A stretch of 64,000 nucleotides of DNA from the NCBI RefSeq assembly GCF_002896875.1, contig NZ_CP023278.1, positions 5,154,501 through 5,218,500 of the forward strand, given 5' to 3'. How positions within the stretch are numbered: the stretch's first letter is position 1; each line of letters begins with the position of its first letter. The stretch comes from Nostoc sp. CENA543 (lineage in GTDB: Bacteria > Cyanobacteriota > Cyanobacteriia > Cyanobacteriales > Nostocaceae). Both the position numbers and the translations under genes were made by a program. Shown here in pieces: positions 46,766 through 58,100 of the stretch. The notes beneath the pieces are model-generated. The model ran no database searches, was not told the origin of the DNA, and saw nothing but the letters and a program-made list of their open reading frames with translations.

Positions 46766-47944
46766 TTATTCAAAGATACCATCTTTCCATAGTTTTAAGA
46801 CTTCGTTAGCTGTAAAATAGCGTTCTTGTTCTGCTGCCAGAGATTTGATTACAGAACGCATTTTCTCATACTTTTGTCTAGGTTGAGGATTTTGTAATTG
46901 CTTTTCAAATAGATATTGGAAATTACTGACTCCACTCCATTTCCCAAATACTACATCTATCTTGTTGTGAGGAAATATGGCATAGCTTTTGGGGTCACGA
47001 AACAAAGAATTGACATGGATACCTGATTCGTGACTTTGTGCAGTTTGAGAATAGGGTGGTGCAGGACGAATCCCCATTTGCTGAATATAGTTAGTCACTT
47101 TGGTAATTTCGTCGTAGTCGATCCCCTCTACCTCAATGCCAAACCGGACTCGCAACCCATCCAATACCTGCTCAAGCGCAACATTTCCGGCTCGTTCTCC
47201 CAAACCACAAAATGTCCCCGACACTAAAGTAGCTCCCGCCATCAGAGACTGGAGAGTATTTTCTAAAGCCAAGCCCATATCGTTGTGATAATGTACTCCC
47301 AACGCTACCCCTGCGGTAGATTGGAGTAAATCATTAATCCAGATATAACTTTTGTCTGGATTAAGTACCCCCACCGTATCGCACAGTAAGAAGTTTTCGA
47401 TATAAGGACTGCACGAGCGAATACATTCTACTAAAAAGTCAAAATCGGCTCTAGAAGCATCTTCCGCCGCAAAATCTACTCTCATTCCAGCCACGTTTGT
47501 AGCGTAGTGGAGATTCTCTACAATCACATCAAGAGCATCTTGACGAATCTTATTGATGATGTGGGATGGGATATCGTCATCAATAGTTTTCCCTTGAAAT
47601 TCACTCATGAGGCGAACTTGGGGATTGCGTAAAAACAGCAGTCGATCAGAAACTGCATGGAATAGAATCAGGCGTTTTACACCGTAGCTTTTTGCCTGAT
47701 CAATGTGTTCTTTTCCCATCATCGTATCAGCCGTAATCAGCTCGTCCCATCCCTCTAATACTAAGGATTCGAGTAGCTCTGCTTCTTGTTCGCAGACACT
47801 CGGCATGATGGCAAATCCATCAACTCCTGTTTGTGCAATCAGACGGGCAAGTTTGTGTTTATTGGGATATGAGAAGAAAATGTCTACTTGTTGTTCTCCA
47901 TCCCGCAGGGTTTCATCGTAAATTTTGATCGGAAGAGTTTGCAT
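46766..47944 (-). CDS. hphA: HphA-like benzylmalate/homocitrate synthase family enzyme
   Basis: DRE-TIM metallolyase of 392 residues. YDETLRDGEQ (from residue 8) carries the metal and catalytic residues. The metal site HYHNDMGLALENTL and GLGERAGN follow. It lacks the regulatory LeuA dimer domain, as homocitrate and benzylmalate synthases do. In anabaenopeptin producers HphA condenses acetyl-CoA with phenylpyruvate (or its hydroxy form) as the first step to homophenylalanine/homotyrosine. The position directly after aptD-like NRPS, and a homo-aromatic code in AptC, support that role. Homocitrate synthase (NifV-like) is the alternative. No HphB or HphCD gene is in the window. Confidence 0.78.
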   Translation of the reverse strand: MQTLPIKIYDETLRDGEQQVDIFFSYPNKHKLARLIAQTGVDGFAIMPSVCEQEAELLESLVLEGWDELITADTMMGKEHIDQAKSYGVKRLILFHAVSDRLLFLRNPQVRLMSEFQGKTIDDDIPSHIINKIRQDALDVIVENLHYATNVAGMRVDFAAEDASRADFDFLVECIRSCSPYIENFLLCDTVGVLNPDKSYIWINDLLQSTAGVALGVHYHNDMGLALENTLQSLMAGATLVSGTFCGLGERAGNVALEQVLDGLRVRFGIEVEGIDYDEITKVTNYIQQMGIRPAPPYSQTAQSHESGIHVNSLFRDPKSYAIFPHNKIDVVFGKWSGVSNFQYLFEKQLQNPQPRQKYEKMRSVIKSLAAEQERYFTANEVLKLWKDGIFE

Positions 47945-48013
47945 TTTTTTATACCAATTTAAATTTACAATTCAGCAAATTAGGTTAATGATTGTAGTTA
48001 ATTGATAGGTTAA

Positions 48014-51000
48014 TTAAGTGATCATTAACCGTAATTGCGAGGCTAAGATTTTTACATTCGGTTCATAAAGCATTCGACCGTGGTTTCCTGGTACAGATAC
48101 GACTTTGACGGGGTTTTGAGTATATGCTTGCCATCCCCAATCCGATAGCTCGTAATTAGAAATAGCTCGGAGTTCTTGCAAAACAATTTCATGCACTTCT
48201 GAGGCGCGGAATAAAACAATTGGCGCAGCAATTTGATGACGAGGCTGATAATTTGCGTAATTAATTGTCAGCTGTATCATGACCTGCATATTGGTTTTGA
48301 GTAAATCAAGACTTGAGTATTCTGGTAAGACATTCTTTTTGTATAAATACTCTGCCGCTAAATCCCAACGGGCTTGGTCATCACTTTGAGCAGTTAAATC
48401 AGCGTATGTTATACCCAGAGGAATTCCCTTGACAGCTTCAACTCGTTGGATTAATTGCCAAATCCAATCAATCTCTGCCCTATTAGTTAAATATTCAGGG
48501 TGAATTACCAATCCAGAATCTAAGATAACTAGTAATTCTACCTTTTCACCTTGCTGTTCTAGTTGGGCAGCCATTTCAAAAGCGACAGCACAACCTGATG
48601 AATATCCTGCTAATATGTATGGACTTTTTGCTTGCTGCTGACGTAGTAATTTTAGGAGTTGACTAGCATGAAGCTCTACTGACTTTGGAACCTTATTAAT
48701 TCCATCTCTCCCTGGAGTTTCTAGACTATAGACTGGATGATTTTCTAAGTTGACAGCCAAATCTTGAAAATAGAAACCATGTCCGTTAGCACCAGGTACA
48801 CAAAATAGAGGAGTGGCATTTCCTTGAGGCTGGAGTGAAAGCAAATCGGAATGAGATTTTCGTACCTGACTATCAGAGAGTTGTTCGGCTAATTGAGCAA
48901 TGGTTGGATTTTGAAATAAACTGCTTAAAGCCAGTTTTTGTCCAAATACTTCTTGAATATGATTAAGTAATTTGATGGCTAATAAAGAATGTCCACCCAA
49001 ATCAAAAAAGTTATCATGAATACCAATTTTTTGACGTTCGAGTACAGCAGACCAAACCTTCTCTAATTGTTGTTCAACTGCGTTGCGTGGTGCTGTATGT
49101 AAATTCGTCACCGTAAAATGAGGAGTAGGTAAAGCTTTACGGTCTGTTTTGCCATTAGGAGTTAAAGGTAATTCATCTAAGACAATGATCTGAGTAGGAA
49201 TCATGTATTCAGGTACTCTTGATTTGAGATATTTTTTCAAATCACTACAAAAATCATCATCAATTCCCATTACATAAGCAATTAAACTTTGGTTGCTCTC
49301 CGTTTTATATAAAGTGACAACCGCTTCTTCCACAGATGGATGTTGTAATAATAGTGACTCAATTTCACCTAATTCAATTCTAAAACCGCGTAATTTTACC
49401 TGCTCGTCAATGCGCCCCAGATATTCTAAATTGCCATCATCTCGCCATCTGGCTAAATCACCAGTTTTATAAATGCGCTCAACTTTACCGAATAATTCCA
49501 CTTCCAGAAATTTTTGAGCAGTAGTTTGGGGACGATTTAGATAACCTCTGGCTAAACCAACTCCAGCAATGCACAATTCTCCTGGTATTCCTGGGGGTAA
49601 AGGTTGATTTTGTGCATCTAAAAGATAGATGCGAAGATTAGATAATGGTTTACCAATAAGCGGTTTTTTACCATTGGGTTGACAAAGAGCAATGCTGGCA
49701 CAAACTGTAGATTCCGTAGGCCCGTAGCCATTGAAAAAACGCCGTTCTTTTGCCCATCGGGTAACTAATTCTGTAGGGCAAGTTTCACCCCCAGTCACCA
49801 AAACTTGCAAATCAGGTAAGGTGGCTTGGGGTAAGAGAGATAAAACTGAAGGGGGTAGAGTGACGTGGGAAATTTGGCACGCTTCTAAAAAGTTGACTAA
49901 GTCTTGACTAGGTGACAAGGTATATTTTTGGGCTAGATATAAACAAGCACCCGCACTCAAGGTAGTCGCAATTTCCCACATGGAAGCATCGAAACTGAAA
50001 GAAGCAAATTGCAGGACACGGCTTTGGGGTTGAATTTGCAAGACTTCATCAACTGCCAAAGTCAGATTTACCAATCCTCGATGCTCAATCATTACACCTT
50101 TAGGTCTACCCGTTGAACCAGAGGTGTAAATTACATAAGCTAAATGATCGGGCGTACTTTGAGGAGTGGGATTTGCTGTTGATTCTCCAGTAAAATTTTC
50201 TGCATCTAAACAAATTACTTGTAGGGAGTTGGTCAGTTCAGTTAATGGTAATTTGTGTAAGAGAAAGCTTTGGCTTAACAATATAGATATCCCAGAATCT
50301 TCTAACATGAACTGAATTCTTTCTGGGGGATAATTAGGGTCAATCGGTACATAAGCACCACCGGCTTTGAGGATACCCAATAACCCAATAATCATTTCTA
50401 AGGAACGCTCAACACTAATACCAATGAGGGTATCTGGTTGAATTTGGTGATTGTGAATTAAATAATGCGCGAGTTGGTTGGCTTTTTGATTTAGTTGCTG
50501 ATAAGTGAGGCTTTGAGATGCAAAAACTAAAGCAATATGATGAGGATTTTTGGCAACTTGTTGTTCAAATAAGTCAATTAAAGTTTGATCTTCAGGATAA
50601 TCAGTTTGAGTTTGATTCCAGCATTGTAGTTGTAGTAGTTCGGCTGCTGTCATCAAAGGCAAAGTATTGATTGATTGGTGCGGATGATCAAGAATGCCCT
50701 TGAGTAGCACTTCAAAGTGTTCTGCCATTCGTTGGATAGTAGCCCTGGCAAATAAGTCGGTAGCGTATTCCCAAGTGCAATTTAACTGGTTGTCAGACTC
50801 AGTGATCAATAGGGTTAAGTCAAACTTAGCGATCGCACCCTTGACTCCCAGCAATTCAATGTCTAACCCTGATAAATCCAAATCTGGACTTTCATTATTT
50901 TCTAGAGCCAACATCACTTGGAATAAGGGGTTATAGCTCATACTGCGTTCTGGACGTAACTTTTCTACCAACACCTCAAAGGGAACGTCTTGATGAGCAT

Positions 51001-52195
51001 ACGCATCTAAACAAGTTTGGCGAGTTTGCTGTAAGAACTCAATAAAATTTTGCTCTGGTTTGATTTGCTGACGCATTACCAAAGTATTGACAAAAAAGCC
51101 AATTAACCCTTCCGTTTGGCTATGGGTGCGGTTAGCAATGGGAGAACCAATACATAAGTCTTCTTGGCGACTGTAACGAGATAGTAAAATACTCAACGTA
51201 GCCAACAACGTCATATATAGACTTACGCCTTGTTGTTGACTAAAAGCATTAACGGCCGCAGTTAATTCCGGTGAGAGAGAGTAGCAATAGCGATCGCCTT
51301 GATAACTTTGCTGTGCAGGACGAGAATAATCAGTAGGTAATTCTAGTAATGGGGAAACGTCGCTGAGTTGCTGTTTCCAGTAATTAATCTGCTTTTCTAA
51401 TACTTCCCCTTGTAACCAGTGGCGTTGCCAATGGGCATAGTCACTGTATTGAATCGGTAAGGGAGCCAGATTTGGCGTTTGACCTTGAGAATAAGCAGCG
51501 TAAGCTTGCCGTAACTCCCGCACAAATACACCCATTGACCAGCCATCACTGATAATGTGGTGCATATTAATTGCCAACACAGATTTTTCCCCTTCTAATT
51601 GCAGCAGTTTGGCTTTAAACAAAGGGCCAGTATTTAAGTCAAAGGGTTCTTGTGCATGAGCATCAATTAAATCTTGGATATTTGGACATTGTAAAAATTT
51701 CTCCCCAGCTTCTTCCCAGTCCCCAGTCCCTAGTACCCAGTCCCCAGTCCCTAAAGCTATTTGGGGTTCTCCTGCCACCGTAGGAAAATACATCCTCAGA
51801 CTCTCATGGCGATTGAGCAGATAAGCCAGACTAGAGCGCAGGGCATCAATATCTAGTTTGCCGTTTAATTGGAGAGCGATCGGCATATTATAAATAGCTG
51901 ATGAACCCTGGAGTTGTGCTAAGAGCCAGAGGCGTTGTTGTGCAAAGGAAAGCAGTTTGGGAGAGTCGGGACTTAAAGCCGGAATTTCTGCTGTTGAGAC
52001 AACTTGCGTTTTAGCAGCTTTTAAGAAGGTGAGAATCTCGGCTTTGTGATTTTGAATTTCCTGCTTGAGTTCCGCCGTCAGGGCATTTTTGCTAGTACGA
52101 ATCCGTAACTTATCATCTTCAGCCCAAATTCGACAGCCCAGATTCTGCAAACGAAGTATTAAAGAAACTACTTGTTGATTTTGTGTCATGGTCAT
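48014..52195 (-). CDS. aptD: NRPS, AptD-like: docking-C-A-PCP-TE
   Basis: 1393 residues. An N-terminal docking domain of TubC type (1-62) precedes a condensation domain (HHIISDG from His212), an adenylation domain (YTSGSTGRPKG near 686), a PCP with Ser1070 in LGGHSLLA, and a thioesterase with GYSSG nucleophile Ser1199. The TE releases or cyclises the peptide, so this is the last module. Hand-aligned specificity residues D-A-W-T-V-G-G-V-C resemble Phe codes. It overlaps aptC by 4 bp (ATGA). At 51714-51754 heptamer repeats are translated in frame (GTGDWVLGTGDW) inside the condensation domain, before the His motif. Confidence 0.93.
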   Translation of the reverse strand: MTMTQNQQVVSLILRLQNLGCRIWAEDDKLRIRTSKNALTAELKQEIQNHKAEILTFLKAAKTQVVSTAEIPALSPDSPKLLSFAQQRLWLLAQLQGSSAIYNMPIALQLNGKLDIDALRSSLAYLLNRHESLRMYFPTVAGEPQIALGTGDWVLGTGDWEEAGEKFLQCPNIQDLIDAHAQEPFDLNTGPLFKAKLLQLEGEKSVLAINMHHIISDGWSMGVFVRELRQAYAAYSQGQTPNLAPLPIQYSDYAHWQRHWLQGEVLEKQINYWKQQLSDVSPLLELPTDYSRPAQQSYQGDRYCYSLSPELTAAVNAFSQQQGVSLYMTLLATLSILLSRYSRQEDLCIGSPIANRTHSQTEGLIGFFVNTLVMRQQIKPEQNFIEFLQQTRQTCLDAYAHQDVPFEVLVEKLRPERSMSYNPLFQVMLALENNESPDLDLSGLDIELLGVKGAIAKFDLTLLITESDNQLNCTWEYATDLFARATIQRMAEHFEVLLKGILDHPHQSINTLPLMTAAELLQLQCWNQTQTDYPEDQTLIDLFEQQVAKNPHHIALVFASQSLTYQQLNQKANQLAHYLIHNHQIQPDTLIGISVERSLEMIIGLLGILKAGGAYVPIDPNYPPERIQFMLEDSGISILLSQSFLLHKLPLTELTNSLQVICLDAENFTGESTANPTPQSTPDHLAYVIYTSGSTGRPKGVMIEHRGLVNLTLAVDEVLQIQPQSRVLQFASFSFDASMWEIATTLSAGACLYLAQKYTLSPSQDLVNFLEACQISHVTLPPSVLSLLPQATLPDLQVLVTGGETCPTELVTRWAKERRFFNGYGPTESTVCASIALCQPNGKKPLIGKPLSNLRIYLLDAQNQPLPPGIPGELCIAGVGLARGYLNRPQTTAQKFLEVELFGKVERIYKTGDLARWRDDGNLEYLGRIDEQVKLRGFRIELGEIESLLLQHPSVEEAVVTLYKTESNQSLIAYVMGIDDDFCSDLKKYLKSRVPEYMIPTQIIVLDELPLTPNGKTDRKALPTPHFTVTNLHTAPRNAVEQQLEKVWSAVLERQKIGIHDNFFDLGGHSLLAIKLLNHIQEVFGQKLALSSLFQNPTIAQLAEQLSDSQVRKSHSDLLSLQPQGNATPLFCVPGANGHGFYFQDLAVNLENHPVYSLETPGRDGINKVPKSVELHASQLLKLLRQQQAKSPYILAGYSSGCAVAFEMAAQLEQQGEKVELLVILDSGLVIHPEYLTNRAEIDWIWQLIQRVEAVKGIPLGITYADLTAQSDDQARWDLAAEYLYKKNVLPEYSSLDLLKTNMQVMIQLTINYANYQPRHQIAAPIVLFRASEVHEIVLQELRAISNYELSDWGWQAYTQNPVKVVSVPGNHGRMLYEPNVKILASQLRLMIT

Positions 52196-55100
52196 AGTTC
52201 GATTTCCTCTTCGTCTGAATTTAAAGCTTCTATATCTGCTGTGGCAGAGTTCAGCCAGAGGCAGCTGTCTATATAATTTGCCAAGTCAATCAGGTTGGGA
52301 GTCTCAAAGACTTGACGCAGTGGCAGTTCTATATTGAAAGTGTCGCGGATGCGATAGCTCAGTTGGGTAGCCAGTAATGAATGTCCTCCCAAATTAAAGA
52401 AATGATCTTGTCGAGCTATGACTTCATATTTCAGTAGCTTTGCCCATATCTGCGCCAGGGATTTTTCTGTCTCCGTTAAGGGTAATTCAATATCTGTGGC
52501 TGCAACTTTTGTGTCTGGTGCAGGTAAGGCTTGACGGTCTATTTTGCCATTGGGTGTGAGTGGTAGTTTATCCAAAACCACAAAATGGCTAGGAATCATA
52601 TAATCAGGCAGAGTGTTACTTATAAAATCGCGCCATTGTGCCAATAAAGCTGGATCAACTTGACTGCTGTGATCTTGGCAAGGTTGATTGGCGTAATCTG
52701 ACCAAGGTTTCCATTGCCAAGCGTCTTTGGTAGCAAATCGCCCTGAGTCAGCGCGGTCTTGGAGGTCTCCCCCATGAGCGACTGACGAACCCCGAAGGGT
52801 AGTTTTTGCCTCTCCAGAGATATGCCGTTGAAAAACGACATGATAATCGGCGTATCCTGTGGAGCTATATTGAATAAATACCGTATATGGCAAATCTCGC
52901 GCTAAAGTACGAAATGCTTCGGGTTCTATGCCTGATTTGGTTTGGGCGATCGCAGTTTTTAAGTCGGCGACAGTACCATTTAATTGGGCAATTTGTTCTA
53001 ACAACGCCATTTCTGAAGTGAGACGGGCATTAGGAATCTTTTTAATCCCTAATAAATCTGGTTGCTCAGTTGTTAAAATTCTGGCAATGGTTTCTATATG
53101 CAACTGTTGTTCGTGCCAATCTAACCATTCAGGTTCGGTTAAGGGAGCATCTACCTGATCTAAATGTAAAACTACGTCATAACGAAAACGGCTCATTTCC
53201 GTGTGGCTGTAACCCCGTTTCAATTGAATGTGAACGTGACTAATCCGAGGAAATCTTTGCTGGAGGGCGATAAAGAAATCAGGGTCAATTAATAATTCTT
53301 CTTCGGTGCGAATGCTTTTTTTAATCTGTTGGCGCAATTCCTGAATTGATAAGTCATCAGGGGCGCGATAAAATTCGGCGGCGGTGTGGAAAGCCTCTAA
53401 TAAATGGAGATTTCGCACATCCCCAATAAATATTTTGCCTTGATTCTTGGTAGCGTTAATTGCCCCTGCAATGACTGACAACAAGTAATCCCAAGAGGGG
53501 AAATATTGAATTACAGAATTCATGATCACCAAATCAAAAGCATTGGCTGCAATGCCATCGAACTGGTGAGCAGAGCTATGTTTTAGGGTAACTTTGTCTT
53601 GGAGTGACTGCTGTTCTAGATGTTGTGCTATGTACTGCAATGCCTCCGCAGACAAATCTGTGCCAAGATAATGCTGACAATGCGGCGCGACTTTAAACAA
53701 TAACATCCCTGAACCGCAACCAATTTCCCAGACTTTTTGGGGTGCCAGTTCGAGAATTTGCTCAACGGTTGTATCTCGCCATTCTTGCATCGCGCTTTGG
53801 GGAATGGGTTGGCCTGTGTAGCTATCATTCCAACCAACTATATTCAGGGTGGGATCAGGGGTGGGGGTAGATGACTGAGAGTAGCTATTGTTAAACACTT
53901 GTTCCCACAATTCTACTTGTTCACTTTGGCTAGTATTGTCTGTAGCTGTGGGAACAACATAAGCTACTAGCTGTCGATCGCGCTTGTCGTTAGGCGTGAC
54001 GCAGGTATCGCTATCTTCCCGCACGATGACAACTGCTTCCTGAATTTGGGGATGTTTAACTAATGAAGCTTCTATTTCGCTTAATTCAATGCGAAAACCA
54101 CGCAGTTTGACTTGGTGATCGATTCGTCCCAGATATTGCAGATTACCATCAGGTAGCCAACGCGCTAAATCGCCAGTTTTATAAATTCGCTCGCTTTTAC
54201 CAAATAATTCTACTTGCAGAAATTTTTCGGCGGTAGTTTCAGGACGATGCCAATAACTCTGCGCTAAACCTGCGCCAGCAATGCAGAGTTCCCCTGGTAT
54301 TCCTGGGGGCAGGGGTTGATTGTACTGATCTAAAATATAGATGCGAGTGTTGGCGATCGCCTTACCTATACTTGGCTCATCCTGGGCATTTTTGGCAACT
54401 TTTGTAAATGTCGAGTAAGTTGTATCTTCTGTAGGGCCGTAGAGGTTATAAATTTCTTTGACAGCTGTGGTTTGATATAAAGCCTGTACCAAACTATTTT
54501 TTAATGGTTCGCCAGCTAAATTAATTACCTGCACACTGGACGGAATCGTATTCATATGCAGCATTTCCGCCGCAGCACTCGGTACAGTATTAATCAAAGT
54601 TATTGGTATAGAACCGGTATTTGCTTGCTCAATGTAGAGTGCATTTTCTACTAAAATCACGCTACCACCTTGAGTCAAGGGAACAAAAATTTCAAAAATC
54701 GAGAGGTCGAAACAAATAGATGTGGATGCTAGAACACCTGCCAGTTGTTCTCCACTAAAGACTGAATGCGCCCATTTGACAAAGGCGACGGCACTAGAAT
54801 GTGCGATCGCTACTCCTTTGGGTCTACCTGTAGAACCTGAAGTATAAATTACATAGGCTAAATCATGATCATCACTAGTTATTGGGGGATCATCGGTTGG
54901 TTGCCCACACCACGTTTTTTCATCCAGAAATACTACTTGAGTCGTATTTTTGAGCTTCTCTAAAGACAGTTGCTGTTTCAGGGATTTGGTTGTGAGTAAT
55001 ACCAGAGCCTTACTATCTTCCAGCATTAAATGTATGCGTTCTTGGGGATAGGTTGGATCAATTGGTACATAAGCCCCGCCAGCTTTGAGGATAGCAAATA

Positions 55101-58100
55101 ACCCAATAAGCATTTCCAAAGAACGATCCAGACAAATCGCCATCAATGGTTGCTCAGACTGACTTGTCAGTTGTCGTAGATGATGCGCCAGTTGATTAGC
55201 TTTTTGATTGAGTTCTTGATAACTCAGGCTGTGATTAGCAAAGACGACTGCAATTTTATCGGGGGTTTTTGCTACTTGTGCTGCAAACAGAGTCGCCAGG
55301 GTATGATTTTGAGGATAATCTGCCTCTGTTTGATTCCAGAGTTGCAGTTGCTGGATTTCTCTGGTGGTGATTAAGGGCAGTGTACTGATAGCCTGTTGAG
55401 GATTTTGGGTGATTGCTGTGAGCAGAACTTCAAAATGTCCTGCCATGCGCTCAATTGTATCCGCCCTAAATAAATCGGTGGCATATCCCCACATACAGTC
55501 TAATTGACCGTCTTTGTCCCACAGGTCTAGTGTCAAATCAAACTTAGCAAAGGGATAGCTTTGTTTAAACTCTTGAATCTCCAGCCCGGTTAAATTAACG
55601 TGTTTCCCTGCACCTTCCAGGTTTTGCAACACTATCATCACTTGGAATAAGGGATTATAGCTCAGGCTGCGTTCTGGTTGCAGTTTTTCAACCAAATACT
55701 CAAAAGGAATGTCTTGATGAGCATAAGCTTCTAAGCAAGTTTGGCGGGTTTGTTGGAGTAGGTCAATAAATCCTTGCTCTGGCTTGATTTTGCTCCGCAA
55801 TACCAAAGTATTGACAAAAAAGCCGATTAACCTTTCTGTGTCGCGATGGGTACGGTTGGCGATCGCTGTACCAACACATATATCTTCTACACGACTGTAA
55901 CGCGATAATAAAATATTAAAGGCTGTCAATAGGGTCATAAACAAACTGACCCCTTGTTGTTGACTTAAAGCTTTGAGTTTATACGTCAGTTCACTGCTTA
56001 AACGCTGTTTATATCCCTTACCTTGATAACTTTGTTGGGCGGGTCTGGGATAATCGGTAGGTAAATCTAGTAAGCGCGGTGCGTCACTCAGTTGTTTTTG
56101 CCAGTAATTTTCCTGAGTAGCTAAAGTTTCTCCTTGTAACCAGCTACGTTGCCAGGCGGCAAAATCACTGTATTGAATTGGCAATGGTAACAAGTTTGGT
56201 TCAGAACCCCCAGCATAAGCATTGTATGCCTTTTCCCATTCCCGTTTAAACACACCCATTGACCAGCCATCACTGATAATGTGGTGCATATTAATTAGCA
56301 GGACATTTTTCTGGTCACTTAATTGTAGTAGTTTGGCTTTGAACAGGGGGCCAGTATTTAAGTCAAAGGGTTCTTGAGCATGGTAATCAGCTAATCTGCG
56401 TACAGCTGCTGCTTGCGTGTTGGGATCGAGTGCTTGTAAATCAGCAATTTCCAGAAATTCTATATCTGCTATATCTTTAACTACTATTTGCGGTTCTCCC
56501 TCTAAGGCTGGGAAATAAGTGCGTAAACTGGTATGTCGTTCTAGCAAATAGGTTAAACTTTGCCGCAGAGCCTCTACATTGAGTTGGCCTTCAAGTTGGA
56601 GTGCAAACGGCATATTGTAGGTAGCCGATGTTCCTTTACCTTCCAACTGGGCTAAAAACCAAAGTCTTGATTGGGCAAAAGATAGGGTTTTCGGCTCATT
56701 TTTTGGTTGGGGTGCGATCGCAGGTAGAATCACACTCGCAGATGCTTTATCAATTTCCCGTGCTAATTCCGATAAAATACTCTGCTCAAATACCTTACGT
56801 ACAGGTAGTTCTACTTTGAAACTATCACGAATTCGGGTAACTAATTGCGTTGCTAATAAAGAATTTCCGCCCAGTTCAAAGAAGTTATCACCACGACTAA
56901 TAGACTGAACCTTTAACAAACTTTGCCATAAACTAGCGAGTAATTCTTCAGTGGGAGTTACAGGTATTTCCAAATCAGCAGTATTACCTGTATTTGGTTC
57001 TGGTAAGGCTCGACGGTCTATCTTACCATTAGCAGTAAGTGGTAATTTTTCCAAAACCATAATCTGGCTAGGAATCATATAATTAGGCAAGCGATCTTTC
57101 AGGTAATCTCTAAGTTGACTTGCTAAACTTACTGATTTGTCGGCTGCTGTAATATAAGCAATTAATCTAGGGTTGCTGTCAGTTTTATATAAAATTACTA
57201 CCGCTTCTTGAACTGATGGATGTTGTAACAATATTGCTTCAATTTCTCCTAGTTCAATTCTAAAGCCTCGCAATTTTACTTGCTCATCAATCCGTCCCAA
57301 ATATTCTAAATTCCCGTCAGTGTTCCATCTGGCTAAATCGCCTGTTTTATAGATACGTTCAGTTCTACCAAATAAACTAATTTCAATAAATCTCTCGGCT
57401 GTAGTTTCGGGACGGTTGAGATAACCTCTTGCTAAACCCACTCCCGCCACAGATAATTCCCCTGGGATTCCAGGGGGTAAAAGTTGATTGTCTGCATCTA
57501 AAATATAAATCCGGAGATTGGGCGAAGGTTTACCAATTGATGGTTTTTTGCCATTAGGTTTACAAGGAGATATTGCTGCAATAACTGTGCATTCCGTCGG
57601 CCCATAGCAGTTATAAAAACGTCGTCCTGTTCCCCACTCACTCACTAATTCCGCCGGACAAGCCTCACCACCAACACCGATGGATTGTAAATTGCTGAGA
57701 TTGGCTTTTGGTAATGTTGCTAAAGCCGATGGTGGTGAAAAAAGATGAGTAATTTTGTGTTCATTTAAAAAATCAACTAAGGTTTGACTAGGTAATAAAG
57801 TTTCTTGATGAGCTAGATATAAACAAGCACCTGCGGATAAAGCAGTAGCAATTTCACCAATAGACAAATCAAAACTAAAAGAACCGAATTGCAGCAAACG
57901 ACTGTGGGGATGAAATTTAAATGTTTCCACCCAACCCAAGGCTAAATTCACAATGGCTTGATGCTCAATCATCACACCTTTTGGTTTTCCAGTAGAACCA
58001 GAAGTGTAGATAACATAAGCTAAATTATCAGGACGAACGTGATTTTTACTTAGTTCTCTGTGCTTTTTACTTTGCGTCTTTGCGTCTTCGCACGAAACAT

